A DNA stretch of 64,000 bases, taken from Piezodorus guildinii (lineage: Eukaryota > Arthropoda > Insecta > Hemiptera > Pentatomidae). A model generated the notes under the pieces. It saw nothing but the letters and a program-made list of their open reading frames with translations. It was not told the origin of the DNA and searched no databases. Shown in pieces: positions 55,337 through 64,000 of this stretch (positions are counted from its first letter, which is position 1; each line of letters starts with the position of its first letter). The position numbers were made by a program, and so were the translations under genes. The stretch lies in assembly GCA_023052935.1 (NCBI GenBank), contig CM041293.1, forward strand, positions 147,878,968-147,942,967, given 5' to 3'.

Positions 55337-55375
55337 GCCCTGATGAAGGCCCACAATGTAGGCCGAAACGTCGGC
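55337..55375 (+). ncRNA. Hammerhead ribozyme, complete minimal fold predicted
   Basis: Plus strand: stem I GCC (55337-55339), CTGATGA (55340-55346), one A, stem II GGCC (55348-55351) with GGCC (55361-55364), GAAA (55365-55368), CGTC with GUC as the cleavage triplet ending at 55372, then GGC (55373-55375) pairing with stem I. All core residues are conserved. The ACGU after GAA gives only a very short stem III, as in Penelope-type hammerheads. Confidence 0.72.
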
Positions 55376-55795
55376 ACATAATTAAAATAGCACTTGTTTT
55401 AAATGTGTGTTTCTATTCTATGACCGCACCCCCAACCATCTACCTTATCTAACATGTAGTTTGGTGTGTTCTTTGGTAGGTTAAAATGTTTCCTCAAAAA
55501 TAATCTATGAATAGATTCTATTTGTTGGTAATTATGGCATCCCTAAAATTGCAATCCATAGTACATCACAGATTCCACCACCGCCTGAAATACTTTATAC
55601 TTGGACGATATCGGAACATGTTTATTACTAAATACATTACTCCAGATACTATTAATATTTAACTTGGCAGTATGTACTTTTTCTTAATAATGCTCATAAA
55701 GTGATGAATTATCAGTAATTTTCTGACCCAAATCTTTATACTTCCTCACTACGTCTATGTTCTCCCGCTTATACCACTTCACAACTTTAGTAAAT

Positions 55796-56579
55796 AAGCG
55801 AATCAATTGGATCCCCTGAACTGAGTAACTACTTCTTTCTCAGAATCTGTCATTACTGATTCAGTAAACTAGAGCAACAGCTGTTTGAATCGATCTGTGT
55901 GCTGAACGCTCCATATTATATTTTATCCTTTTATTTTATTTTTTTATGAGCGAATAGTATGCGCCATCGTTAAAGCTTGCCTTCTGCAAGCTCACTCACT
56001 GCCTTCTATAGAAGTATGAACCTTCCAGTGATGAAACAAAGAATCTTTTCTAAAATGGAAGTTGACCCTAAGGTCACATGGCACCATCACTAAACACGCC
56101 TCAGGGACATATAATATACAAGATCCCCTCTTAGGCTGGATAGCTCCACAATTATATTATGTAAGTATTACCTTTTTTTCAGCTTGTTATATGTTTACCG
56201 CATGATGCGGTATTATTTAGAGATAGGAAACAATAACAATTTCATCGAAAGTCTGTTGAATAAGACGTTGCGGGATGTTTGTGACAAGATGATGACGCAA
56301 ACTGGAAGGACCCCACCTACTCATTTCAATTTCTGAAGGACTGAAAATGAAAATGATGTTTTATTATATGAAAAAATAAATAATTCGCCAATCAGTTATA
56401 AATACTTAGTCGTTGTGATAATATTGATTACATAAAACTATACAAGATCCTTGCAAGGCTTCATTTTTTTCATGGCCATACTGTTATTAATATACTTAAT
56501 TTCTTGGGATTCCATGAAAACAATTTTTTATTTATGCCATAGTTTGAGGATGTATGGTCGACTGTTTGAATTATTATAT
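55796..56579. other. Unassigned DNA
   Basis: Mixed composition at 55900-56330, with no supported gene. Confidence 0.35.
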
Positions 56580-56616
56580 GTAGAAATAATTGACAGAAAA
56601 CTTTTTTTAATTTTGC

Positions 56617-56653
56617 CGACGTTTCGGCACATATGTTTTTGCATCATCAGGGC
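56617..56653 (-). ncRNA. Hammerhead-like motif, boxes intact, stem II imperfect
   Basis: Minus strand: stem I GCC, CTGATGA, stem II reduced to GCA/TGC with one bulged C, GAAACGTC, GGC pairing with stem I. Boxes and stem I are good. The bulge next to GAAA may lower activity. Confidence 0.55.
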
Positions 56654-56807
56654 TGCAAATATCAGAAGAACAAAAAAAAAAAATTAATGAAAAATGAAAA
56701 TTTAAAATTATTAATGAAGTGAATAAAAAATTACAGAAATATTATAGATACAAATAATAAGATAGTAATAATAATCTGATAAATAATAAGATGGTGATAA
56801 GTATGAA

Positions 56808-56862
56808 ATATTCTAAACTAGATGGTCTCGGGGCCATCTTCTTTTCAGACGGCTCGGTAAGT
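56808..56862 (-). mobile_element. Jockey-type LINE 3' fragment
   Basis: Plus words ctaaactagatggtctcgg, ggccatcttcttttcagac and ggctcgg. Same as the end of other Jockey copies, reversed. Confidence 0.5.
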
Positions 56863-57064
56863 ATGAAATTAAATGTACAATAGAAGTGAATAGAGAGGTA
56901 AAAAAATAAAATGTATATAAAAGTACCAAACATGAGCTATAACAACCATAAACTGAGAAAAAAACGAAAGATATTGTCGGTATTTCTTGTTGCCGGTTTT
57001 TCTTACAGTTGTCTTTCTGTTTATGCTAGTCATAGCTCACGGGTTGTACGTTTGTGTGTGTGTG

Positions 57065-57143
<79 letters not shown>

Positions 57144-57290
57144 CCCTCTCTTTTTACTTCTAAATTTGATAGTATACTTATCACCATCTTATTACTTATC
57201 ATGTTATTGTTATTTTTATTTAGATTATTTCTGTATATCTGCAATCTTTTTCATTTCATTGCCACTACATTCTTAATTTATTGTATCTAA

Positions 57291-57723
57291 GATGTAATGA
57301 ACCACTTCTTCGAATGAATTTTTGTAACATAAGGATCCGCACATTGGATTTTTCATGTAATTTTGTGATAATGCTAGATCATAATTTTCTGAAATTCATA
57401 ATATTCTTGAATAAAAAAAAATAAAAAAAATTCTGTAAGTGACAAAGAGACGGGTGTGGCAGGATGAAGAGCACCACACCCTCCTCAAATAGAGGCGATT
57501 GCTGTCCTTCCCTCGTTCAATGTCGCTCCCTCAAATAGCGCCAATTACACAGCCTCACTCGAGGTGTGGTACAAATATATTTCATTCTTCCTCTCCATTG
57601 TTTCACTATAGGCGTCCTTTGAGATCGACTGCGTTGCGAATAGTATTTAATATTTGAAAGTGAGAAAAAAATTAAAAATAAAATAATTCATAAACAATCT
57701 TGGAAAAATAAATTCTAATGATA

Positions 57724-57765
<42 letters not shown>

Positions 57766-57789
57766 ATATATATATTTTTATCTTTAAAT
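57291..57789. other. Unassigned DNA with TA tract at 57724-57776
   Basis: A GC-richer patch at 57440-57640 has no recognised gene. Confidence 0.35.
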
Positions 57790-58463
57790 TTTATATTTAT
57801 TAATATATTAAGAAAATATTTTTCTAAAATCTTTAGCTTTCCAACGGTATTTTATACATGTATATTACTGTACCTATGTTAAAAAAAAAAAAAAAATGCA
57901 ATATAAATTTTTTTTTCATTTATATCAAATTCGTTCAATTTGCATACTTAGCTGTTTTTTACCAATACTTATCAGATGATATGGTTATTTTTATAGAATC
58001 TACAAAATTAAAGGTACTTTAGAAGAAGAAAATTTAAAATATCGGCATTTAACCCCTGTCAAACTATTTCAATCAGAATGAATTCTACATGATATTAAAG
58101 CCCATTAGATTTTACATCGACACAGTGAATTTAATCAAAATCGTTAAAGCAGTTTTTGATAAAATCGTAAAAAGGTGCAAAATGCATGGTATAAAGTGGC
58201 TCTTCTTGTTAGCTAATTTTAATGAAAAATTTCCTGTAATATTTCGGGCGTATAATTGTCTTAAATATGAAATTTCAGTTTCATAAGACTATTCGTTTAC
58301 GCGCAGGAGTTACCAAACACATACAGACCTTTTTTCGAGACTTATTCATTGGGACTCAGAATTCTTCATTGAAAACAATAATTCGAAATTTTTCATGATC
58401 GCAATAATTTCTCTTACTATATATATGTATATATATCATATATAGGTAAGTGAAAGTAAAAAA
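57790..58463 (+). repeat. REP1 copy 18, left end missing
   Basis: From ctaaaatctttagctttcc through acctacatgat-type and tcgtaaaaaggtgcaaaatg landmarks to ataggtaagtgaaagtaaaa. The CA tract is lost. Confidence 0.75.
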
Positions 58464-58575
58464 GTTTATATAACTTATAGTATATAAACTTTTTTGTCGT
58501 ACTTAAGGGCTCGTATCTACTCTCACAATATGAAGAAACATGAAACCCTGTGAACTGAATACAGTTAAACTGTTT

Positions 58576-58926
58576 CTAGTCCAACGTTGCGACATCGTAC
58601 AGAGGCACCAGATATTTCTCCTGATTTTCGGGCGTGCTCCAGGATACAAGAACAGTAGACCAGTAGACCCTATCCTCAAGACCAGACCGCCCCCAATAAT
58701 CTACCCAGAGACGTAAAATCGCACAAAATGAATAAAGTGTGAAAAGGAGACAACTTGAATACTGAGAGAGATAAGGAGTGGGACTCATTGCTCCAGATCG
58801 GATGTTATCTTTATCCACTGCTAGATATATGTCGGATAGTCCCCTCGCTAACTTGTAACTGATCCTTGTAATCGATAATCCATGCCGGCCTAAACTACCC
58901 TCTATCGTATTCATCAACAATAACAC
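58576..58926 (-). CDS. Open reading frame of 116 codons, unrecognised
   Basis: Residue composition is balanced (not the Lys/Asn/Ile bias of random AT-rich DNA), with LARGLSDIYLAVDKDNIRS and SGLEDRVYWSTVLVSWSTPE as typical stretches and a hydrophobic segment near residues 58-75. The local DNA is less AT-rich than its surroundings. No similarity is recalled, no splice pattern was seen, and the start is uncertain (Met at residue 1 or 5). It could be a host exon, a retroelement piece or chance. Confidence 0.25.
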   Translation of the reverse strand: MLLLMNTIEGSLGRHGLSITRISYKLARGLSDIYLAVDKDNIRSGAMSPTPYLSQYSSCLLFTLYSFCAILRLWVDYWGRSGLEDRVYWSTVLVSWSTPENQEKYLVPLYDVATLD

Positions 58927-59182
58927 GGCTTTTATCAGATAAAATTAAATTTATTGTATCAGTTTTAGCAATGTTCCAAGAGTGGATTTATTATTATATT
59001 TAGTTACAATTAACTACTGTTCCAACGGCGTTATCTTAGATTGTGTAATAGTTTAATTGCTGGGGGAAACGTGTTACGAATCCCATAACTACTTACGCGT
59101 AAGAGACTGGCCCCGAGGGGTAAAAAAAGTCTGGCTCGCGCATCAAAGAACTTTCACATATTTATCTCCATGAAATAAATTA
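58927..59182. other. Unassigned DNA
   Basis: Nothing recognised. Confidence 0.3.
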
Positions 59183-59496
59183 TAAAGTAAAAAAATCTGT
59201 TGCGCGCCATACACGACTTTTATTTACATCGGCTGTTAAAATCAATATAAGATCTTTAAAATAAAGTCAGAGTTCAAAAATTTTTAAATAATTAAATTCA
59301 GTTTCATTGAAAACATCTTTTAGATTTAATAATATAACATTATAAAATTGATATGTTCAACAATCGCTGTTTATGGCCTATTCGTCACTTAACAATACCT
59401 TTCATATAATTTTTTCTAGGATTTTTAAATTTCCAACGGCTTATCTATGTAATATATAGTATATATCTATATAGTACGATATATATATGTAGATCT

Positions 59497-59655
59497 ACAG
59501 GGTGTCTCATAAATGCCTTATTGTATTCTGAGAGCAGATACTAGACCTTAGTAGAAGAAAAAAGTTCATATAACACATAGTTTAATTCTCATTGGTTAGT
59601 TATGAAAATCAAATTTTGAGATTTTTCCTGCTAACTATGTGTTTCATTGACTTTG
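59497..59655 (-). repeat. REP3 copy
   Basis: On plus it begins cagggtgtctcataaatgcc. Read in reverse, its body matches 61960-62065 and 63600-63690, sharing an aactnttgncaat-like word, a ttttttcttctactaagg / ttttttgtttcttttaagg word and a gagacaccc end. Class unknown. Confidence 0.6.
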
Positions 59656-59738
59656 TCATTAAACAATCTGTGCGTACACAATCACAATCACACAATACAT
59701 CAAGTAGATGTATTTGAATTTTTCTGATATAACTATGG

Positions 59739-60090
59739 ATAATAATAATAATAGGCTTACCGAACCCGAAGGTTCGATGCCGATATCACCAAACTCCGCC
59801 TGCATAGACTCGTCCAATGTATACCGTTCAAGTCCGACCACCCGAGATCAGCTTTAACCAACTTTCTCGGAATCCGTTCCTCACCGAGCCCAACAACTTT
59901 ACTCGCCCATTTGAGTCTCCGCGACGCTACTAACTCATTATATTCACAGGGTACAAGCTTCGCAATTCCGCGTTGTGCAACCTTCTAAACTCGCCAGTGG
60001 CCTCATCTCTCTTCAGACTTAATATTTTTCGCAGTACCTTATTTTCGAAAACCCTAAGCCGTTATTCATCCTTCAAAGAAAGCGGCCACT
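59739..60090 (-). pseudogene. LINE 3' fragment, ATT-tailed family
   Basis: Third copy of the family at 1231 and 44842. It has aataataataataggcttac on plus as the 3' repeat tail, ccgaacccgaaggttcgatg next, and the conserved coding end up to ttcatccttcaaagaaagcg. Only the C-terminal coding portion is present. Confidence 0.78.
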
Positions 60091-60200
60091 TTAAAACTGT
60101 AGATAGTGGAAAAAAACCCTCAAAATTTGTACTCTTGATTATATTGATTGATTATGAAGTTTTTCGTTCCACTTAAGGTCTAATATTTTTTTTGAGAGAA
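60091..60200 (+). repeat. REP3-like segment
   Basis: Contains gaagtttttcgttccactta followed by aggtctaatatttt, matching the REP3 word order. Short and diverged. Confidence 0.4.
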
Positions 60201-60575
60201 AAGAAACGTTACCTGGAAAAATAATTTGGCTCTACCCCTCTTTATTGTTCTATCAAATTCGTTCAGTTTTTGTTTTTCTCGTTTTCAACTATTCAAATGG
60301 CATGATAACATCCTTTTAATATCATACTTAATATAATATCATGTTTAAATTTTTTCGAATCTACAAAACTATAGACAATTAAGAAAAAAAATTAGAATAT
60401 CAGCATTTAAGCTCTGTCATACTATTTCATTCCGAATTAAACCTACTTATGATTAAAGCCCATTCAGTTTTACATCTTTATAGCGAATTTAATACAAATT
60501 GAAATATATGATACAAAGGGGTTATTCTAATTTGTGGATTTTGTTTTAAAAGTTGCTGTAACATCTCGATCATCG

Positions 60576-60959
60576 TAGGAATTACTAAACCAAACCTGAA
60601 CATCATTCCATTCTCATCTTCGATCAAATAACCAACCCTTTTTCATCAAACAAATATATTGTTTACTTTCTTTTGTATAATCTCATACAAAAGTATCAGA
60701 TCATACAAAAGACTAATAACATTAGGTACTCGTAGCTCAAGTGTTTTCTTTTTCGATCTTGGCTCTTGAATAGTTCCTTCCCTATTGATAAGGAAAGTAT
60801 CTCAGTTTTTTATATAATTATGAAAATTTTTTGGTGTTGTTTCGTGTTATTAAATTAACCCTTATTACTTACTTCTATAGTTTGACATTAATTTACGCTA
60901 AAATAACAGTAGTAATACATCTCTATTACTCTCCTTGTCTGAGGAAAAATAATATTTCT
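60576..60959. other. Unassigned AT-rich DNA
   Basis: A small inverted repeat (tacaaaag / cttttgta) near 60675-60710. Otherwise nothing. Confidence 0.35.
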
Positions 60960-61025
60960 GTTTCACACTCCTTAACTTCCTTTTCTTACACATTTATTTC
61001 TCTTCAAAATATATTACATAGTTTT

Positions 61026-61060
61026 ACTACGTTCCGGGTTTCTTTCCCCATTATCAAGAC
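61026..61060 (-). ncRNA. Hammerhead-like motif (U3/A8 type), mutated
   Basis: Minus strand: TTGATAA, one T, GGGG, AAAGAAA loop, CCC, then GGAACG where GAAACG is expected. The A-to-G change in the second box predicts no activity. Confidence 0.4.
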
Positions 61061-61213
61061 ACACAACACATTATATTACATTTATAGCTGACTAATATTA
61101 CAAATTACAAATAATAGAAACAATTACATAATAAAGATCAAAGAAGACGAATAGCAGTAAGCTATAAATGTAAGATAATGTGTTGTGTGTTAAAAAGTGT
61201 TTTAAAAAAAAAA

Positions 61214-61252
61214 GTCTTGAAAATGGGTCAAAGAACCCCGAAACGTAGATAA
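61214..61252 (+). ncRNA. Hammerhead-like motif with paired U3/A8 substitution
   Basis: Plus strand: GTC, TTGAAAA, one T, GGG..CCC stem, CGAAACGTA, then GAT, which can pair with GTC by two Watson-Crick pairs and one wobble. Second box intact. As in copy C, both C3 and G8 are changed together. Confidence 0.5.
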
Positions 61253-61482
61253 ACTATGTAATATATTGTGAAGAGAAATAAATTTGTAAGAAAACGAAGT
61301 CAAGGAGTGCTTTTTAAATATGAAGGATTAAATAAAACCTCCTAAAAAATTATAAAATAAAATAAAATCATAGTTCTGCTGTTTTTCTTTTTATTAGTTA
61401 TCAAATCCTTTCATATATATTTTTAATTATTCGAACAAAGTTAAATGGCTGATTCATTAAAATGAACAATGGGTCATAAACA

Positions 61483-61545
61483 TGTAATGTCTTGGACTCA
61501 AAATACGTAGAGATTCGTACTGCTTGTAGATCAACAGCAGTCAGT
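61483..61545 (-). mobile_element. SINE-a 3' fragment
   Basis: Contains tcttggactcaaaatacgta then gagattcgtactgcttgtag, the reverse of the SINE-a end. Confidence 0.6.
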
Positions 61546-61559
61546 ACAAGGTTAAATGA

Positions 61560-62070
61560 AAAAAAAACAAAAAAAAAAAAAAAACGATTTTCCTGCCTAA
61601 CCGTTGACAATCCAACTAAGGTACATATGAACTTTTTTGTTCCTCTTGAGATCCACTTTTTGGTCCTATTTTTTTTTTATTTATTTATTTTTAAAGTCTG
61701 ACTTAACCAACCGATTCATAAAAATATGTATATTTCAGTTGAAGTTCCGACAACTCAGCAAAATCAGAAATACCACGGATTCCCAATGGAAGTAGGTTTT
61801 TCGTACCACTCTAAAGCTAATTAAATTTAGAAGTTTTTGTTTTTTTGAAATCCGGTATATTTAAAACCTAATAATAGAAGAGTAACAGCTTATTAATAAA
61901 ATATATTTTGAGTTTTTCTGATGAAACCCATGGATAAGAAAAAAATTTCATTTTCCTCCCTAACTGTTGAGAATCGGACTGTGGGTCACAGAAACATTTT
62001 TTTTTTTCTTTTGAGGTCCTGTATCTCTGAATATCAATAGACATTCATGAGACACCCAGAATATTTTATA
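61560..62070 (+). repeat. REP3 copy with two internal units
   Basis: The word group cctaaccgttgacaatccaa ... ttttttgttcctcttgagatc at 61594-61650 recurs as cctaactgttgagaatcgg ... tttttcttttgaggtcc at 61958-62022. The right end reads tcatgagacaccc. The spacing of about 365 bp suggests a tandem unit. Confidence 0.6.
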
Positions 62071-62087
62071 TATATGCTAGTCAAATG

Positions 62088-62338
62088 AGGGGTCACCTCT
62101 GGTGTAGTGGCTAGTAAAACATGCTTCTATTCCAGCAGATGGCCCTTGGATTTCCAAAGCTAGAAAAATCTTGATTATGCCGTCATTCGAAGGGAATGTA
62201 AAAGAGTGGTCCCTTGACTGGGTGATGTAAAGAACTCATTAAATAATAATGAGAATACGCAAAATTTAGGAATCCCACTGTAGCATCGTTCGATTAGTCA
62301 CAGTAGCATAAAGTGACGATAAATAAATAAACAAACAA
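62088..62338 (+). mobile_element. SINE-b copy, plus strand, diverged
   Basis: Head ggtcacctctggtgtagtgg then ctagtaaaac, body gtaaaagagtggtcccttga, end ggaatcccactgtagcatcg and cataaagtgacgataaataa. Box B has decayed. Confidence 0.75.
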
Positions 62339-62469
62339 TCAACGGTTCAAAGGAAATTTTAAATTTTCTGCTGTAAACCATAGTTTTCATCAGAAAAACA
62401 GAAAAACGAATAGTACAAAATAAAATCAGAGAAAATTTCTTAGAACGTTTTGAATTCAAACCCTTAAAA

Positions 62470-63300
62470 TAAGAAAATTAGTGTTGCACTACGTCAAGCA
62501 GAAAATTAAATTTTTAATATATCTAAGAACTCATTTAAATTTACTTCAAGATTGGCTTGATAAATGGCGTATTAAAATAAACATACAGACATCAAGTCAA
62601 GTAACATTCACGCTTATGCATTCTGATTGTCCTCCACTAACACTTTACAATGTTCAGTTACCAAAACAAACAGAAACAAAATACTTAGGACTCACAATGG
62701 ATAGACGCCTGACATGGAAATCACACGTAACTACCTTAAAAAAAGAGACTGAATCATCGACTATCAATACTTAGACGAATTATTCACCATAAAAACAAAT
62801 TATCCCTAAGCGCAACAAAATCATCATATGCAACATGTTACTTAAACCTATATGGACGTACGGTACTCAGGTGTGGGGCTCATGCAAGAAATCACACTTG
62901 CAGACAATTCAAATCTTTCAATCTAAATTCCTCCGCTTCATCACTCACTGCCCCTTTTACGTAACCAATAAATCATTACACAAAGACCTCAACATACCAA
63001 TCGAAACGGAGATCATTAAAAAATATTACAAACATTTTCACGACTCACGCGCTGGACATCCAAACCTACTAGTACAAACATTACTGACTGATACACTACC
63101 ACAAAACCCACTAAGGAGACTGAAACGCCTGTGGAGACCTACTTCTTTAGCAGATCTTCCACGCCAAGGAGTGCCTTCACTGGGAGGTTTCTTCGCTCAC
63201 GAATTCAGAAGAATCCTGAAGGAGGTTTTTCGTAATGTTCATCAATGTTACAATACATACCTAAAGGCATTTGCATATTACTTGTTTTCAAATAAATAAA
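62470..63300 (+). pseudogene. Jockey-type LINE fragment
   Basis: First frame (62481-62774): LNLLQDWLDKWRIKINIQTS, LPKQTETKYLGLTMDRRLTW (RT motif 7 area). A shift near 62770, then the second frame (62835-63299): LLKPIWTYGTQVWGSCKKSH, FQSKFLRFITHCPFYVTNKS, LHKDLNIPIETEI, NPLRRLKRLWRPTSLA. Catalytic YADD is truncated away. The frame continues past the usual C-terminus into the 3' untranslated part, ending caaataaataaaaac. Different family from 27838. Confidence 0.85.
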
Positions 63301-63469
63301 AACAATTATTAAAAACTGTAAAAAATATATCTAAGAATATTCGAACATTTCAATGAGCTATCACTCTTTCTTTTTATTTAATCAGCTTTAAAATGGAGCA
63401 AAACTACCTTTGTTGGCAGATCAAGGATGCAAGGAGGCAAGCAATATGAAAAAAAGACCAAAAAACAAA
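63301..63469. other. Unassigned DNA
   Basis: Nothing recognised. Confidence 0.3.
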
Positions 63470-63725
63470 ATTAGTTATATGTGTTCCCTTAAATGTCTAA
63501 TGATACTAGAGCATAACAAAAACATAATTCAATTGCCAAGGTTCGGTATAAAAATCAAATTTTGTGATTTTCGCTGTTCGATTAACATCATGGATAGTTG
63601 CAAAAATCAAAAAAAAAGTTTTCCTTTTAACTGTTGTCAATGGGCTATATAAAGTTTTTTGTTTCTTTTAAGGTATAGTATCTGCTACCACTATATGACT
63701 AATCATTTACAAGGCAACCTTTATA
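63470..63725 (+). repeat. REP3 copy, partial
   Basis: Words ataaaaatcaaattttgtga, aactgttgtcaatggg, ttttttgtttcttttaagg and tagtatctgctac match 59497-59655 in reverse. The gagacaccc end is not seen. Confidence 0.5.
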
Positions 63726-64000
63726 AACCAGTGGAAATGAAAAATACATTAATTGAACACAATAGGATTAATATCTGATGACAAATATGAGAATGAACCG
63801 TGGATGAATCGAAAATATAGTTCTTTTATTACTTTTTATGAGTCAGATTTATTCCTATCGCTGAAGGTATAATAAGGAATTGCGACTGAGAGTGTTCTAG
63901 CAATAAGCGAGAAGGTAGTTCCCACGAGGAAGGACGGGATGATACGCCAGTGATGCAACGCTCTGACGTCACCGGCCACACCCGCTCAGGCAATCACACT
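63726..64000. other. Unassigned DNA, GC-richer towards the window edge
   Basis: The last 150 bases are less AT-rich and may belong to a feature beyond the window. No frame recognised. Confidence 0.3.

Larger units (their letters stand above)
54302..55795. mobile_element. Hammerhead-bearing palindrome E (1.5 kb) with captured LINE sequence
   Basis: Two arms of about 740 bp meet near 55045. From outside inwards each arm has a 350-bp piece of a LINE RT, the words gtgcggccat or atgaccgcac, a hammerhead-like motif, and an AT-rich part with several imperfect copies of agtatggatgacagttata. The left LINE piece is open in one frame and the right one is damaged. The inner hammerhead unit matches palindrome A, so E is a larger member that includes neighbouring LINE DNA in both arms. 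Two hydrophobic frames in the centre are mirror images of the same repeat and are not genes. Confidence 0.78.
56580..57290. mobile_element. Hammerhead-bearing palindrome F, disrupted
   Basis: Left arm words (gaagtgaataaaaaattaca, gaaatattatagatac, ataagatggtgataagtat) recur inverted at 57170-57275. The centre has a Jockey 3' piece at 56808-56862, a TA tract at 57065-57115 and a T tract at 57116-57143. Only the left arm has a hammerhead-like motif. The right one is lost. Confidence 0.6.
59183..60575 (+). repeat. REP1 copy 19, split by REP3 and LINE fragments
   Basis: Left part at 59183-59455 (ctgttgcgcgccatacacga, aatttccaacgg), right part at 60220-60575 (atcaaattcgttcag, gcatttaagctctgtcat, cctacttatgattaaagccc). 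The text between is REP3 and an ATT-tailed LINE fragment. Confidence 0.65.
60960..61310. mobile_element. Hammerhead-bearing palindrome D (350 bp)
   Basis: Left arm from tcactccttaacttcc through atattacatagttttacta, right arm through taaactatgtaatatattg to cgaagtcaaggagtgc. Arms of about 125-150 bp. The inner spacer also pairs (gtgttgtgtgt, ctataaatgtaa). Each arm has a hammerhead-like motif of the U3/A8 type. Same subfamily as copy C at 26.8 kb. Confidence 0.72.

Noticed and set aside
56911..57290. Open frames through 57.0-57.3 kb
   Set aside because: They are carried by TA and T tracts and the palindrome arm. No conserved residues.

Overview
The window is eukaryotic nuclear DNA, most likely from an insect. 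It is AT-rich and has no bacterial-type gene packing. It is filled with the usual insect transposable-element classes: mariner transposases, R1- and Jockey-type LINEs, tRNA-derived SINEs, Helitron-like ends and Penelope-type hammerhead motifs. The species cannot be named from this sequence. I see no complete host gene. The best trace of one is a single 88-nt candidate internal exon at 16869-16956 (+), bounded by good splice sites and encoding a CtBP-binding motif (PVDLS). The window therefore looks like intronic or intergenic DNA of a repeat-rich genome.

Layout. 0-6.3 kb: two families of tRNA-derived SINE (called SINE-a and SINE-b here), a LINE 3' fragment, a Helitron-like terminus, the first copy of an abundant roughly 1-kb noncoding repeat (REP1) and a 520-bp foldback. 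6.5-16 kb: more SINEs, REP1 copies (one split by an R1-clade LINE, one split by a hammerhead-bearing palindrome) and a second hammerhead palindrome at 12.5 kb. 16-24 kb: quieter DNA with the candidate exon, a Helitron-like element, a REP2 copy, a deleted mariner and LINE remains. 24-44 kb: many REP1 copies, SINE insertions, two copies of a second mariner subfamily, a 104-bp MITE and a large inverted duplication (28.6-29.7 kb). 44-50 kb: LINE fragments of several lineages, including a 2.2-kb nearly complete reverse transcriptase (46.5-48.7 kb). 50-64 kb: a head-to-head REP1 pair, a 1.5-kb palindrome with captured LINE sequence and a well-formed hammerhead, two more hammerhead palindromes, REP3 repeats and a Jockey LINE.

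The most interesting signal is a set of twelve hammerhead-ribozyme-like motifs: a CUGANGA box, a GC-rich stem-loop, then GAAACGU. They occur singly or, more often, as divergent inverted pairs forming palindromes from 0.25 to 1.5 kb. Penelope-like retroelements are known to carry minimal hammerheads, so these are probably non-autonomous relatives. The palindromic layout, the captured LINE piece and one subfamily with an apparent paired C3-to-U and G8-to-A change deserve testing.

The elements do not cooperate in a pathway. They form a nested insertion history that can be ordered: SINE-b in REP1, R1 LINE in the TG tract of REP1, hammerhead palindrome in REP1, a SINE-a composite in REP1, a MITE in REP1, and REP1 in REP2.
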